In this document: positions 31,229-45,209 of the stretch, piece after piece
How the letters are laid out: each line of letters opens with the position of its first letter
Position numbering within the stretch: the stretch's first letter is position 1
Assembly: GCA_027559495.1 (NCBI GenBank)
Contig: JAMXSV010000003.1
Location: forward strand, 1,054,001-1,118,000
DNA length: 64,000 bases
Origin: Aurifilum marmelostoma
Lineage: Eukaryota > Ascomycota > Sordariomycetes > Diaporthales > Cryphonectriaceae
Direction of reading: 5' to 3'
Notes under the pieces: generated by a model
Told to the model about the DNA's origin: nothing
The model's database searches: none
Seen by the model: the letters and a program-made list of their open reading frames with translations, nothing else
Translations under genes and position numbers: made by a program

Positions 31229-34205
31229 GCTGGCGCAGCTGAAGGAGGAGGATCTGGTCTAAGTCTGTTGCGAGAAGTAAGGCGTGAATAGTGAAGCAGA
31301 TCACATGTATGGCTAAGGGGCACGAGAACCAAGTCTCTGATTTGGAAGATCATGAGTGACGGGAAGAGCTTACAGGCTAGGTCCAGTGGTTGAATCGGAA
31401 AAACTGTGACGATTCTTTAGCACAAGGCCTGTGGTCGTTCCTTCCTTCCCCCCCTCCAATCATCGACTTGAGCAGCACGAAGGAAGGGGCAAGCATGACT
31501 CCTTTCCACTGACCTTTACTTTTATGCCGCATACAGATATCTTACCTTTCCCATACATGTCTGAATCAAGGGACAGCATCTAGTATAACCATAATTGGGC
31601 TCGCCTTCTCTATAATACTGCCCATTCGAATCGTCCACTTCGCAACTTACGCAAGTTGAACTTCCCGAAATACAAACACACAAGTGTAACAGGCTCAGGC
31701 TAAGTTTAGTATTATCTGCAGGCCTGTCACCTAACTGTCTACAACATCGCTCTCAACGCTGAATTACATGGACTTTTTCCGAGTATGTTCCGAGCATACG
31801 AATCATACTGAGCTACTGTCCTCGAGTTCATGTCCGCCATTCCTCCGTATTGTTCTTCCTCCAACAAACCTTCGAATTTCTCATATTGTTCAAAGACAAG
31901 TAATATGGCTTCTCGATAAGAATACGAAAGCCAATTTCTCCTTCAACCGCCCCCCCCCCAAAAAACATTTTCCTGCAACAATAAGGGTCATTTGCATCAT
32001 GCCTACAACTTGTAAGACACATGAAGAACTGGGGCCTGGGCTTTCCTGGCATACCTAGGCAGTATTTCAAAGACTTTCTGTAAGGGTTTCCAGTGTAGAA
32101 ATGCAAATTACGGGATGAAAATACGTGGCCGATGCTTCCGTGGCATACACGTCAAATCACCTATAAATTGACCCCTGCGAGAGCCAAGCACACTATCAGG
32201 CCCTGTTTAATTAGAGCAAGAGCGACAAAGTCTGTGGTCGCTCAACGCCACGGGCATGCATGCTGTGTGCGACGAGGTTGGGCCAGCTACCCGTGTAGTG
32301 TAGTGCTCAATAATCCACTTCCTTCGAAGACTGGCATCTGGTCTAAACTACTAGCTAAAGGCCATCGTAGTACTAAGAGTCTTATTTTCGCTTGTATGGG
32401 ATTCATACGTCTTGGTGCATCTGCCTAGGCGATGTACGCCTCCATTAATATTCTGACTGTAGACTTCTACATTCACATATCATACTTATCTGCCTACATA
32501 GGTACCACCTGAGACGGCACGCTGATACTTGACTAACACAACGCACTCCTTCGATCCCTCATAGCGCTTATATTCATTTTCATCTCCCAAGCCAGAAGAA
32601 GCGATACATAACTCAGTACCAGAAGCGAATACCCAACTATTCAACACTCGCCTATACCTCAATCATAGCAGAACCCCCTTCCTTGTCTCTTCGTCGGCGA
32701 CCTTCTCGCCGTGTGTACATTCGCTAGCCCTATTGGCATGCGTCATTCGTCTGACACTCTGCCCGAGTCCCCTGAGGACCGGTCCAGAAGCGATGCCAAC
32801 GTCAATGGCCACGATCTCAACGGCTAGTACCACACCTGCACCAATAACGTCATCAGTTTCATCAGTTTCTTCACCTGTATCGGTGGCTGCACAACTGCAG
32901 CGGACGACATCACGCCCCGCTGAGATGGTAACGTGTTGGTCTGCCATGGCGCATACTCAGCCGACCGACACATTGCATAGCCATCATGGACCTTCTTGGT
33001 TATGCAATGGAGTCGTCATGGGATGTAATCGTGGAGTTCCCTTCAGCTATGAGTTTAGGACAGGTTTGAATGCAGGAGAAGAGGGCAGGGGCTGCGTAGG
33101 AGAAAAGCAAATCATCAGAAGCTAGAATTGATGGCACCTAGGTCTCTTCACGTGATTACCAAAAGATCAAGCTGTATATGAATGATCTACGAACCAAGCA
33201 CAATGTTCATCAAGTCAGGAAAGTGCTCGTTCTGATTATGAGAAATCGTGAGTAGTTGGCACATTGTGGCATCATAAAAGCATGAATAAGCCTACCATAT
33301 CCTCCAAAGCACAGCCTCTCAGCCAAGCCTGTCAAACAGCACTACAAACTTGCGTGTCGATGCTTGCTCGCAGGACCAGGTAGCTAGCTCCATGCAGATA
33401 CAGCATGGTATTGTTCTCAATTATAACCTGATGCACAGCTAATGCACGCATGAGGGTGAGTCTAGGCTCATAGCTCTATCATCATAACGCTGGCTGGCAA
33501 GGACAAGAAATTCCAGACCCCTTGGGAGCAAGCCTGAGGAGGTCCAGAAGGGGCGGACAGAGGAGGGGGTGCAGGGGTCATCTTGAGACTTGCAGCTCAA
33601 GCTGCAAGAATATCAGGGTATGTGATTTGATAAGCTCTCAGGCGATGTGCTGCTGATCGAGATTTCTCATGCGCTACGACACCATACCTCTGTGTCCTCT
33701 CCTCCTCTCTCTTGTCCAGTGGTCGAGCATAACTGTCTTACTTACTCGCTGGCAAGGTGGTCGAGGTAGTCTCCGGTCCACATGCAACCCTCACCTCCCG
33801 CTCCTCCTCCTTCCCTCGGCAGCCAAATTTTGCCATTCGGAGAGCTGAGCAATCAAGATCCGTGTGCGAGTGTCTGTGGTACACCTCAGCCCCTCCCAGG
33901 AGTGCCAGGGAAGGGTTGGGGGGGGGCTCCTGGTGGCGCCCGGCCTCCTTCTCACTGCATGCCGCGATCATACCCCACCTCCTTGAGGGAGCCCCCTCCT
34001 CCCCCTGCCGCCCTCCTCTCTGGGTCGCCCTGCAATGGCACGGTATTACGCAGTCAGGATGAAATGGCTTTAAAGCTGTAGCATGCCGGCAATGACAAGC
34101 GAGGTCTGGGCGAGCAAAACGGATACCTCGGAGCGACTGACTCCCTCGGAGGGGAGATGTTCTGCAGGGATGAAGTTCTGGAAAACAAAATACATGTCAT
34201 GGGTG

Positions 34206-34223
34206 CGATGGATGGATGGATGG
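34206..34223. repeat. (ATGG)n microsatellite
   Basis: About four GATG/ATGG units in the gene-poor block. Confidence 0.7.
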
Positions 34224-35571
34224 ACGGGGTGACACCTCTTGGAAGCTCTCCTCGAGAGGCGAGCTTTTAGCATTTGTTCTCGTCGAATCTATTCTCATGG
34301 ACCCATTCGTCACCCACACGAATTAAACATCGACCAGGTATATCCTCATTACGGTCAATACTTGACTAGGATTCGTTGATCAATAATTAAGTTTTCTTTT
34401 TCTTGTTTCTTTTTTCTGACAGTAATATGGGTGCGTACATGACAAGGCTGTCGATAAATCGCATCATTCCATCGCTATCCGGGATGACTATGCTCCCATC
34501 CTCGCCTAGTAATTACTGACTCCGTGATCCGCATTCACGGACGCGTCGGTATGCATCGCTACTAAGACCTAGGTTCTCAGCTTAAGTAGCATCTGATTTT
34601 TTTTCTTCTTCTTTTTTTCCAAGACTATAGCGTGCTTCGGCCCACCCAGTCCTTGCAGGGCAGGACACAAGAGACTGGGCAAGCGGCGGCGGGCCCTCAA
34701 ACTTCAGCCATGCCCGCCTACTAACAGATCGACCGTTCCTGTGGCTACCCGGGATGGTCTGACAGCAGCCGGCAGCCGCCGAGCGGGTGGTGCACAGAAG
34801 TGTGGACCCCCCTCCCCCTCCTCGTTGCTTTTTCTGTTTCATTTTTGTGAATTGCCCAGCCACGTTTGGCCCTGCAAAAAGACGGAGACACTTTTGCTTT
34901 TGCTTGTCCTCCCCTGGCGGTGGTGATTCGAAACTGTGGCTGCAGGCAAGAAGTAAGCATGGATGGGCAGGTAGGGCATGAGAGACGGGTCTGCTTGGCT
35001 CAGCAGGAGAGCTTTCAGAAGCAACCAGGCTTCCAGTACGTTCTTCGATCGTAAAGGTATAAACTCGACCGCCGAGGAAGGCGTATTGGGAGATGGGGAT
35101 TGGAGGGTGGTTGGTAGAAGAGCATGGCACAACTCGTCGGCCGGAGGGTAGATTGCTCGGATGACGATTCTGTCACCGTGCACCCGGTGGCGTCTTGGGT
35201 CGTCTCCTTATAATCAGGAAGCGAGCTGCAGAGTTGAGACACGGCTCAGGCGGAGAATTGCTCCCCGGCCGCCTCCTTCTTGATGGGCGCACAGCGCAAG
35301 GATGGATGCTTCTGCACGTTTAGTAGCACGTCAAGGAGGTGGGAAATAAGGGGGCGTGTCGGTCCAGCCACCGCAGCAAAGTGAGGAGGTAGGGTATTGC
35401 TACTACGAGGTAACATCGATCGCGGCTGGCTTCGTCAGAGTGGCATGAAGCTATGGTTACAACGTACGATGTGGGTGTTGCACGGTTGGTTTGTATCATC
35501 AAGCGCTCGATTCGGTGGCCGGTGACAAGACATGACAGCATTGTCGAGCGGAAGGAAAATGCAACAGCAGA

Positions 35572-35598
35572 GAGGAGGAGGAGGAGGAGGAGGAGGAG
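35572..35598. repeat. (GAG)n microsatellite
   Basis: Nine GAG units, purine-rich on the plus strand. Confidence 0.8.
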
Positions 35599-37209
35599 AA
35601 GAAAAGCCGGCTCGCCAGCCCACTGACCAGCCAGCTAGTGAAGCTGGGTTCTGCTGCGCAAGACATGCACTTGCGCAGCGGCTTTACGGCTGAGAATGGG
35701 GCATGCCTTTTTTTTCTTTTTTTTTTTTTCTTTCAATATTCTTTTTTTTTTCTTTCAATAAAAAAAGAATGAGTGAATGAAAAAAAACAAGGGCGAAAAA
35801 GTAAGTTCTTCTGACTGCTTGGTTTGGCTGTTTGGCTGCCGCGGACCCGTGAATTCGTGAACCCTGCCTGTATCAGAAAAAGGGCAGCCTGGTCTCGCAC
35901 GAGTTGGGGGTGCACTAGGACGGGCGCGTGATTCAATTTCCTGCAAGCACTTTAGCTTTGTCCCCATCCGTCAGTAGATCGTCGTTGCCTCCTGGCAGCT
36001 CCCGCCATCCTGGCCCTGCTCTCTGGCTAGGTCCTCATTTTGCACACACACATACACATACACAAGCAGACAGGATGAGGGTGGGCCAGTTCAAGGAGAA
36101 AGACAGAATAGTCAAGTAGTGGTCGTCCACGGCCGTGTAGAAATTCAGCCTCAGTACCGCGACCGTTACTGATGTGCAACCCGCTCGACAGCTGCCCTTC
36201 CTCCACACACCCCCCTCTCCACCCAGCCGCTCAGCATATCAGGTGTGGACTATTTGACTATGTAAACTTTCTTTCGATGCGAGGAAACGTCCAGGCCGGG
36301 CTAGATCTTGCCGATCTTGACGCTGTTCTGTCGTATGTGGCGCGAGGAACTGGGCCATTTTCTTTTCTCTCAAGACCCTCGTCACTCTACGCAGGCAAGA
36401 ATCGTTCGTCATCGAAGTCATTACACTCATCTATCCGTGACCTCGCTTGAATTCCGGAGAAGGGTTGCGTGGCGTTTTCAGAAACAAGTATGATGTCCCC
36501 CCCTCTCGTGCAGCAGCAACCGAAGCAAGCGTACAGGACAGCCGACGGGCTCATGCCTCTGCGCATGCTCATGTCCAAGCTTCTTGTCCCATCATGATCA
36601 TGTTTATGCCGTCATCCTCCTGCCCGCCCTGCTGGGTGAGCTACGCTGGCTGGAATGGGAATGGGATGGTCCAGGGTGGTAAGCATTTGAAGGCTTTCAT
36701 TAAATTCTGGGCTGGATTTCGGGCTGTGGCGATCTCGATGGATTTTGCGGGGGAAACAAATGCAATCTTGTGATTGGCCTTGGGCGCCATCTGAGTCCAG
36801 GGATGCGTTTTTTCTAGTGGCGGCGCCCCCTGGTTCTACGTACTACTGGTAGTTGTAGGTACGGCACAACATAGTGCACTGGTGGATTCTGAGCATTACT
36901 TTTGGTTTAGGCCGCTGTACCTTCTGATAGTTTAGTGGCTCCCCCTCCCGAGTAATATATGTGCCTTCTATAACCCAAGCCAACCAACCAACCACCCTGG
37001 CAGAACGGTTCGATGGAAAGGAGGGGAGGGTTGAGAAGACAAGGGGGGAGGGGAGAAGAAGAAAGAAGAAGAAAAAAAAAAGATGGACTCACAGTGGTTG
37101 GAAGGTGCAGCAGGTCTTGCATCTGCAGCCCCCCTGAACAGCCACTACTGCAACGATCCGTAGGGGAAGACCACACCGAGTGGAGGAGGTTGAGTTGCAA
37201 ACGTAACGG

Positions 37210-37232
37210 TGCGATGCGATGCGATGCAATGC
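37210..37232. repeat. (GCGAT)n pentanucleotide repeat
   Basis: Three exact and one diverged GCGAT units. Confidence 0.7.
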
Positions 37233-39624
37233 ACCATCAGAAGGAAACATTTGCGCCGAGAAGCCAGCCTATAACCCTGTTTATTCTTTCATATGCACAC
37301 GCCCCTCTCACATAAAGGTGGATCCGTCGACAGACCGAAACCTCTGCTTGTTTTTCCCAGACATGTCAGTGGTACGTGGCTGCCGTTGTGCTAATGTCCT
37401 GACAGATGTTCCCGTCTTACCCAATATGCGAGAAACAAGGCTGTCAAGGTGTCTTCTTGTGAATAACAGTAAATCATCATATATGACTGGTCTCTACAGT
37501 ATATCTGAGGTGACGTCCTCTCCCTCATCCCAGGCCAGATATGTCTTGAGGGTATAGGTAGCGTCTCATTCATCCATGAAATGAGTTCAACTTGCACTCG
37601 ACCTGTCGTTGCCTCGTATTCGACCTGCATCCTTTGAACCTGGCCCATGGCGCTTCAACATGCAGTCCTTAGTCCAAATGAGACGTCGCGTGCTGCTTTA
37701 ACCACGGAGAGTGTGTGTCCTGCACAGCAAATCCCGGCGTTTGTATTCGAGTGTCGAATAAATTCCCCGTACGATCGACAAGACGGGACCCCGAACGGTT
37801 CTATCTCCCTCTCAACTCCCGACGCATCTAGGCTACAAAGTACGCAGCCATAGTGGTTTGTACGGTAACAAGTACACTCCCCCCAGCGGACACCCCTCCC
37901 CCTGGGGCCCAACTGTGCCCCTCTATACCCCCGTCAGGGAACTCGGGCTGCAACCTTGTCTGCTGCGAGGGCGGCGGTAGCTCGAAGATCTCCACCGGTA
38001 TGCTGCAGGTCAAATTGCAATGCGCACACATCCTTTTCTTGCCCCTCCACTCCTTCTCCGCCCTCTCGCGCTCCGCCCTCAGCGAGGCCCGTGCCTGTCG
38101 TGCCGTGGTACTGCCATCATGGGAGAATCAATCGACAAGCTTGTGGGTTTCTGTCTTGTCTGTAGAGGAATGAAAGAGCGTCAGTCCTGGCTCCTTCCCT
38201 CTAGGATGCAGGCCCCCCCCTTGCCGGCTTAGCCCCACCGAAAGCCGTCGAGGGCAACACACCTGAGCACGCGCCACCTCTCCCCCACCAGGCTTCCAGC
38301 GACCAGTCATTTTACAGCATTGAGAACGGCTAGGCTCAGGTGGGGCCCCCTCACCTGCCCCGCTCCAAGTCTGAACCTGCCGCACCGGCCGGACGCTGGC
38401 CTCAGCACCTACTGGCATCCTATCACCCTGCCCAGTGCTCCGCCGTGCCTTCTCTTTTCCCACTCTCTTCATCTCTCTCTGCCCTCGACCTTCTGGTGCT
38501 AAACCTAAAGGGATGCGTGCCTTAGCTCCCACCCCTGGCGACCGGGACCCTTCCTCAAGTTGGAGCACCTACGTCTTTTAGGCCGGTCTCCATCTCAGCT
38601 CAACCACCTCACAACCCTTCCTCCTCCTCCAACTCTCCTGCTGCACACAACCAAGCTCGCACTCATCCCTCCTCGCGTCCGAATAAGGCATTCCATCTGC
38701 TCGCCACTCCCGTCCTGAAAGCCTGACCAAGGCGATTTTGCGACAAATCTCTGTTAGGGGTGCCATTGCAAAACGGCGGCATATGGGGAAGATGGGCCTG
38801 TAGATTTTCGTCGCGACTCGGCCGTGGAAAGACAGATCACACGAGATGCGCCAAGGGCTTCCCCCTCTTCCGACTGAGCTTCAACTGAGACCTTGGGACT
38901 TCATATGGTTACCAGCTTCGACATATCATCACAATACTGTACTACCTTCTCTTTTGCAGGCTGAGCGCACCGACTGGCCAATCCAGCCACGTTCTTCAAT
39001 CAATTACTCGGGCCCGCCTCACTCAGCTACGGTCGGGAACTGAAATCATCGAAACTTACCTTTAAACCCCCCCCCTCCCCACCTTTTACCCATAGCAACC
39101 TAGACTCATGCCAACTGAGCCTCACCTCAGGCTCAGCTCAGACTTTGACAGCACTGCATTGGTGGTGATACCAACTCACTCACCAGTACTGCCGCTAGAG
39201 GAGAAGTCAGGGTTGTGTTTTTGACAATAGACCTTTTGTTGTTACAGCTGCTACCAGTATGTCTCGCTTTCCCGTCAAAAGATCCGTACTTCCTGCAAAG
39301 CTCCCGTCTCTGGTCAAACGCCCCCCCCCCACCGAGTCATACCCACCTCATACGTCTTTTGAGCCGTGGGCTTTAAGCTGACTGCACATTTGTAGGCCCC
39401 ACTCTCACTGTCCTGACACCTCGTTCACTTTGAGGTTCATATCGTACCTGTCGGATTGTCCAAGCTTCAAGGGAGCATTGTCCACCCCAGTCTGCCCGCA
39501 ACCGTGCACCAGGCGACTCGTCATATTGAGGTAGCATACTCAAAGAGTATTATCTCGAACCCATCAATGTGAGGTGGCCGAGACCACTGTCCGCTCGAAA
39601 CATCCGCCTACTGAACCGAGTACG

Positions 39625-42381
39625 ATGAGCTCCGGTATCCTCAAGTCTGGCCAGCAGAGCAAGCCTGGGCCTGTTAGTCTGCCGCCGGGCCTCACACCCA
39701 GCAGCCAGGCACTATTGCTGGAGAAGATCAACGCCCGTCGGGGTACTCCCGATTCCATCTCGGAGGCGGTTGCAAGCTCGGACGACGAGACTGAGGCGCA
39801 TCGCCAAGAATACCCTGGAGCACTGCAATCCCAGAAGCCTATCCGCCGAGCCTCTTGGCTGAACGACCCGGCGCAGGCAGGCATCCGACCGCGACAGGGC
39901 TCATTTGCGAGCAGCTCCATGTCGCCCACGACGTCCCACCCAAGCACCCCCGCCGTTGACACAGGTGCTACCGCATGGGGTACGCACTCGACAGCACCTA
40001 CCGTGATGGCTCGGCCTCATAACGGCTCGAGCTCCTTCGGTTGGGGAGCAGGCATCTGGAACAGTGACAGAAAAGAGCCCCCCGCCCGTCTTGCTGAAGT
40101 GCTCCCATCACCGACCTCGTCCATCCCGTCGGCAAACCCACTGCTCGGTTCGGATAGCACGACCTTGCAGACTTCTCCGGCCCCGAGAGACTCTGGCACC
40201 AATCCTCAGATACCCTTCGCCATTCCCATCCACCCAACCCCAAAGAACTACCGGTCACAGTCATACTCCGTGGGCCAAGCGGACCCTGAGGCATCGGTGC
40301 CGACTACCATGGTCGGCTCTTCTGGTGTCATTGGATCTCGTGGTCGGGGCGTCGCCCATCCAGGTCTGCAACATCGGCCCTCGAGGCCCAGCATGCTCAG
40401 CGAGATGTCGAATGAAGGCGGTATGCTTGGCAAGGTGAAGGAGGTCGACGACGACGACGATGAGGATGTCGAACCTCTCCAGGCACAGCACCAGTCGGCC
40501 GAAGCCAAGAAGATCGAGATGCTCACCCGAGAAAATGCCATGTTGCGTCAGCAGCAGCTGCACGCCAACCGCATGCGACCAAGAGCGTCAACCGGCTTTG
40601 GTGTTCTTGGCAACGGATATGGCCCTGTCATGGAAGAGCCATCCGATTATGCCGTTGACTTGGAAGATTCCGCCGACATGCCTGCTGATGCTGCCACCAA
40701 GAGAGCGTTCGGTCGCAGGATGAGCGAGTTTGGCAGTGGACCGTTCAGGTCCTCTTTCTCCCTGGAGAATCGGCCACTCGAGAACGTCAAGAAAGCGATC
40801 TGGTCGAGCTCTCTCGGCTTCGGCGGTCTGGTGGACATTCCCCAGAGCAGACGCCATTCCTTCGCTGATGTGCCTACCCGTCAGCCATCTATCGGATCTA
40901 TTGGTGACCAAGTTGCGCCTCAGGAAGCAGGTCCTCTTGAAGCTCAACATGCGCAGGACTTTGCTCCCAGCCAGTACGAGACCTCGGTGCTCACTCAGGC
41001 GAACCCTAGTAAGTCGGACCGATATAAATCAAATTGCCGTCCCTTGCTGACCATATCTCATCAGGCGCGTATTTCACGGGCCCCGGACTGGCTGGCGCTC
41101 AGCAGCACATGATGCCTTCGGCGTATGGAAACATGTATCCAGCCGTGTACGGAATGCAGGCCCCTTTCCACAATAGAGCTCCTTCTCCGCACCGCGGTCT
41201 CTATGGAATCCCGCAGCCTCGACACGCTCAGAAGCTTCACATCGTGCTCTTCAAGTGTAACAGAGCAGATGTGTTCTACATTCAGGAGGGTACCGGATTG
41301 ACAGTCAAGCCAGGCGATCTGGTCATTGTCGAGGCAGACCGAGGTACCGACCTCGGGACCGTGGCCAAGGACAATGTGGACTGGGCCCACGCCAAAGAGT
41401 TGAAAGAGCATTTCGCTGAGGAGCACTACAAGTGGCTCATGATGTTCTCACAGAACGCTGCCGCCGCCCAGGACGGAACCACCGCCGGTCTAATGGCCGC
41501 AGCCAATGGCATGCATGGCGGCGCCGTCGGCGGCATGGGTCCGCCCAGTCAACATCACATGCAGGAGCCTAATGCCGGAGAGCTGAAGCCGAAGCTGATC
41601 AAACGCCACGCTCAGTCCCATGAGATCCAGGCCCTGCGGGAGAAGGAGGGCAGCGAGGCAAAGGCAAAGCGCATCTGCCAATCAAAGGTGAAGGATCACG
41701 GTCTCAACATGGAGATCCTGGATGCCGAATTCCAGATGTACGTCCATAACTTGCCTGAGGCCACTCGTAGAGCGATACTGACTACCTCTCTCTAGGGACT
41801 GGAAGAAACTGACCTTCTACTACTTTGCCGACTCATACATCAACTTCAATTCCCTCGTCACCGATCTTTTCAAGATCTACAAGACACGTATCTGGATGTC
41901 TGCCATCAACCCGGCCTCTTTTGCAAGCCCTTCGATCGCACTGCAGACGCCGAGCGGCATCGGCCCAGGCGCTGTTGGTGTAGGCCGGAATGGGCCCAAC
42001 GACCGCAGAGCAAACCAACAGCAGGAACAGCAGCCCGCCTTTACCAGTGCCACCGCCACTGGCCGCCCTTTCTCAGGGATGTCGGCGTCTCCGTTTGGCA
42101 ATGAGCGCAGCAACGCGGCCTACTCGCAAACCAACTACCAGTACGGAAATTATGCTGGCTTTTCCAACGGGCCTCGCCCAATCTCGAACTCTTTTGTGCC
42201 GCCTGTCGATCCTTATGCCACGGCCTTCCCGGGTGGTGGTGGCGACTACCAGTTGCGCGGTCGAGGCGGGTTTCCACCCCAGTCAGGCGTGACAGCGCAG
42301 CAGGACCAGCCAGTCTCGCCTTTGACCACCCAGAATGACTGGATTGGTTCATTCCAGGGGCTATCACTCAATAGCCGCTAA
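39625..42381 (+). CDS. PSP1: PSP1 C-terminal domain protein
   Basis: Three exons, 39625-41008, 41065-41737 and 41796-42381, encode 880 aa. The introns are 56 and 58 bases (GTAAGT and GTACGT donors, CTGAC branches). Residues 1-520 are low complexity: Ser/Pro/Gly-rich with an Asp run and a short coiled coil (KKIEMLTRENAMLRQQQL). The PSP1 domain spans about 522-745, from VLFKCNRADVFYIQEG and GDLVIVEADRGTDLGTV to WKKLTFYYFADSYINF; both introns are confirmed by continuity of this domain. Yeast PSP1 was found as a suppressor of DNA polymerase alpha mutants and sits in cytoplasmic RNA granules; bacterial relatives (RicT/YaaT) aid RNA maturation. The tail is Gln/Asn/Gly-rich. The start is the first ATG; the frame extends upstream without one. 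Confidence 0.9.
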
Positions 42382-44013
42382 GGCATCGGACTTCTTTTCA
42401 GCAGTATTATTTTCTGCCTCCCCTCCCCCCCCCCTCCCCCACTCTTCCGCCTTATACCTTCAATCTTCCTTTCTCCGCCACCCCGACACGTATTGACGTC
42501 GACCTTATCACTGAGTGATGGTCAATCTTACACTTGCATATTTTTACGAGACAGACTTGTTTGAGGCTACTAGACGGCTCTAAAAGGATCAGAGTGACGA
42601 GGCCATGACACGCCAGATTGTATAGGAAACGGTTTGAACATCCATGTCGCTTGGCGTTGGTGGGCCTAGTGTTTTTTTTCCATATCGAAGAGGAAAGATC
42701 TCATTGGTTTGTCTTTTGTGTCTTGTGATTCTGAGAGGGATAAAACCACTGGGCGCATGCTTCACAATCCTGTCTGTTTTATCTTTCTGATTAATCGGCA
42801 TGGCTGGGAAGACAAATGTTGATACTACTCTTTTTCAAAATGGTGATAGATAAAGCGGTTTGGGTCTTTTGTGGTTACTAGCATCGTTACTTTCAGGTAT
42901 TCTTATCTAATCTGGCAGACTGGAGGGGCGACGATGGTCTACTGCTTTTCTTTTCTCTTTTATCACGGCGGGATTAGTCGAGGCATGTGTTACCTGGGTT
43001 TGGAGCATCAAAGCTCATACACTCCTTAATCTGCAGGTTTGTCCACTATTTTTTAAAGGGAAAGAAAGGGTTTTGGCCAGATTGGATTTGAGACACAGCC
43101 ATCTATTCTTTATTATTTGATTTTGAAGCAGCCAAAGATAGTACAAGACAAGTTGGGATCAGACAGGGCGAAAAAGAGAGATAGTTAATACCCAACTCAG
43201 TCTCCTTTATTTTGTTGGTGATTGACGCCCTTTGATGAAAACAACATTGTGACTAGGGAACAAGGCATTCTAGATTCTCTCTGTATATTTTCAGCAGGCT
43301 TGCACAAAACCTCCGATGCTGATAACACACTCATCACAAGCCATTTCCAGGTATGAGGGAACATCTCCATGGCGCTACAGAAGGGACACGGAATACTTGG
43401 CCTGGGCTCAATCACTGTTGAACACACATGGATCGGATTTGTCCATGCTGACATATATTTCCGAAAGAAGCTTGGGACTTCTGAGTCAACCAGAAGAAGG
43501 TGTGAAGGTGAGAGAAAATGACAATGGGAAAAAAAAAAAAATATGGATGGCGCGTGTATATCCGTAAATCCGTGTAGAAAATCTGCTATCGCTATAGCGG
43601 CTTACACATCCCTGACCCGCGCCTACGGTGCTATGTGCCCCTATGCTAGGTAATCCGGTCCATTGGAAATCCACTACAGGGTCCCTATAACACAGCACAG
43701 TAGCAGGCGCAGGCACAGCGGGCTGCGGGCGCTAGACCTGCTCTGGATCGCTCCATCACCAATGTCTTGTCAGCATTTACTAACCAGCGACTAAGCGGGG
43801 CGAAACCCAAACGACGACCCGATATGTTCCAGCGGGTGTGGTATTGATAGTACGCATCCATCCTGTCGACCGGCAGAATTCCCTCGCCCAGGATGGCGAC
43901 CTCATGCTCGAAGATTCCTCGCAGTTCTACCGCGAAGAACCCTATCCTTTTTCTCTCGTCTGTGGATGTGTTCTGAAAACTACAAAAGATCTCGACGAAA
44001 CCACGCCGCCCCG
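42382..44013. other. spacer between PSP1 and pirin genes
   Basis: Same-strand spacer of 1.6 kb. It begins with a C-rich 3' untranslated region (poly-C near 42426-42435) and is A/T-rich between about 42500 and 43560. No gene recognised. The last 60 bases may belong to pirin if translation starts at 43966. Confidence 0.55.
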
Positions 44014-45209
44014 ATGAAGACCCTCTCGCTCCTGCTCTCCATCATCGTTGGCATCGTTTCGATACTCGTGTTCAAAGACAGCATCCTCGAGACAGCTAGA
44101 AATACATTCTTGTACGACATCTTCAGCGACAGCGACAGCAGCACGACGAGCGCGCAGCCCGGAACAGCCTCTCAACACCACCAACAACAAACGAGTCCAG
44201 TCCCGACGACGAACATGAGCGTCCCACGCGCGATCAGAAAGGCCTTCCTCGCCGTAGAAACGGCCGAGGGGGCTGGCGCCAGGGTCAGGAGGTCGATTGG
44301 CACACCACAACTGCGCAATTTCAGCCCGTTCCTGATGCTAGATCACTTCAACGTGAAGCCCGGCGCAGGCTTTCCCGACCACCCCCACCGTGGTCAAGAG
44401 GTGAGTCACAAATCTTTACTCTCTTACCCTTTCTCTACTCTATGTACAGCTTTGTGCTAACGCTTTCCCTCCTCCTTCCTCGCGATCAGACAATCACCTA
44501 CATGCTCTCCGGCGCATTCGACCACGAGGACTTTGCAGGCAACGCGGGCCGTATCCACACAGGCGACCTCCAGTTCATGACGGCAGGCCGCGGGATCGTG
44601 CACAGCGAGATGCCCGCGCCCGAGAGCCCAGACGGGGCGGCCAACACAGGCCTGCAGCTGTGGGTGGACCTGCCACGCGAGCTCAAGAAGTGCGAGCCGC
44701 GGTACCGCGACCTGCGCGCGGCGGAGATCCCGACGGCGGAGGCCGATGACGGCAAAGTTTCTGTCAAGGTCATCTCGGGCCGCAGCTATGGCGTCGACTC
44801 GGTTCAGGACCTGGCATATACCCCTGTGTGGCTGCTCGACGTGACGATACGGCCCGGTGGCACGCTCGCGCAGGAGGTACCCAAGGGTTTCAATGCGTTT
44901 GTGTATACGCTCGAGGGGACGGCGCGGTTCGGCGCGGAGAAGGAGGAGGTCGGACAGTATCACAATGTCGTCTTCAAGGAGGAGGGTGACCTCATTATCG
45001 CGGAGAACGACAAGGACAGCGGGCGGGACTCCAGGTTCGTCATCGTGGCGGGCAAGATCCTGGACCAGCCTGTGGTGCAGTACGGACCGTTCGTGGTGAC
45101 CTCGAGGGAGGAGGTCATGGAGGCCATGTTTGACTACCAGACGCACTCGAACGGATTTGAGAGGGCAGAGGGCTGGGCTAGCGAGATTGGCAAGTCGATG
45201 GTGCATTAG
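44014..45209 (+). CDS. pirin family protein with N-terminal membrane anchor
   Basis: Two exons, 44014-44400 and 44490-45209, with a GTGAGT...CAG intron (GCTAACG branch), encode 368 aa from this start. The pirin cupin domains start at MSVPRAIRKAFLAVE (methionine at 44215). The metal ligands are present as His123 and His125 (DHPHRGQE) and His167 and Glu169 (IVHSEMP), matching the His/His/His/Glu iron site of human pirin. Pirins are Fe-dependent cupins proposed as quercetinases or transcriptional cofactors. Before the cupin there is a hydrophobic stretch (LSLLLSIIVGIVSILVF), probably a signal anchor. Starts at 43966, 44014 and 44215 are all in frame; the last would give a soluble 301-aa protein of ordinary pirin size. 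Confidence 0.88.

Larger units (their letters stand above)
31229..39624. other. 8.4-kb gene-poor block
   Basis: No gene with recognisable domain or consistent splicing. It holds microsatellites (34206-34223, 35572-35598, 37210-37232), poly-T tracts around 35707-35760, and poly-C/G tracts near 31950, 33920, 39067 and 39321. A 29-codon frame at 32738-32827 (MRHSSDTLPE...) and a 62-codon minus frame at 38578-38766 are the most protein-like pieces but are unsupported. The last kilobase is presumably PSP1 promoter and leader. No LTR, terminal inverted repeat or transposase frame seen. Confidence 0.55.

Noticed and set aside
34582..35130. 182-codon minus-strand frame
   Set aside because: Biased Ser/Pro/Lys composition, several overlapping frames, no family features.
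38578..38766. 62-codon minus frame as a small gene
   Set aside because: Starts with ATG and is hydrophilic, but has no conserved motif, no leader composition and lies in C/T-rich DNA.
31229..39624. transposable element in the gene-poor block
   Set aside because: No long terminal repeats, terminal inverted repeats, target-site duplication or reverse transcriptase/transposase motifs could be found by eye.
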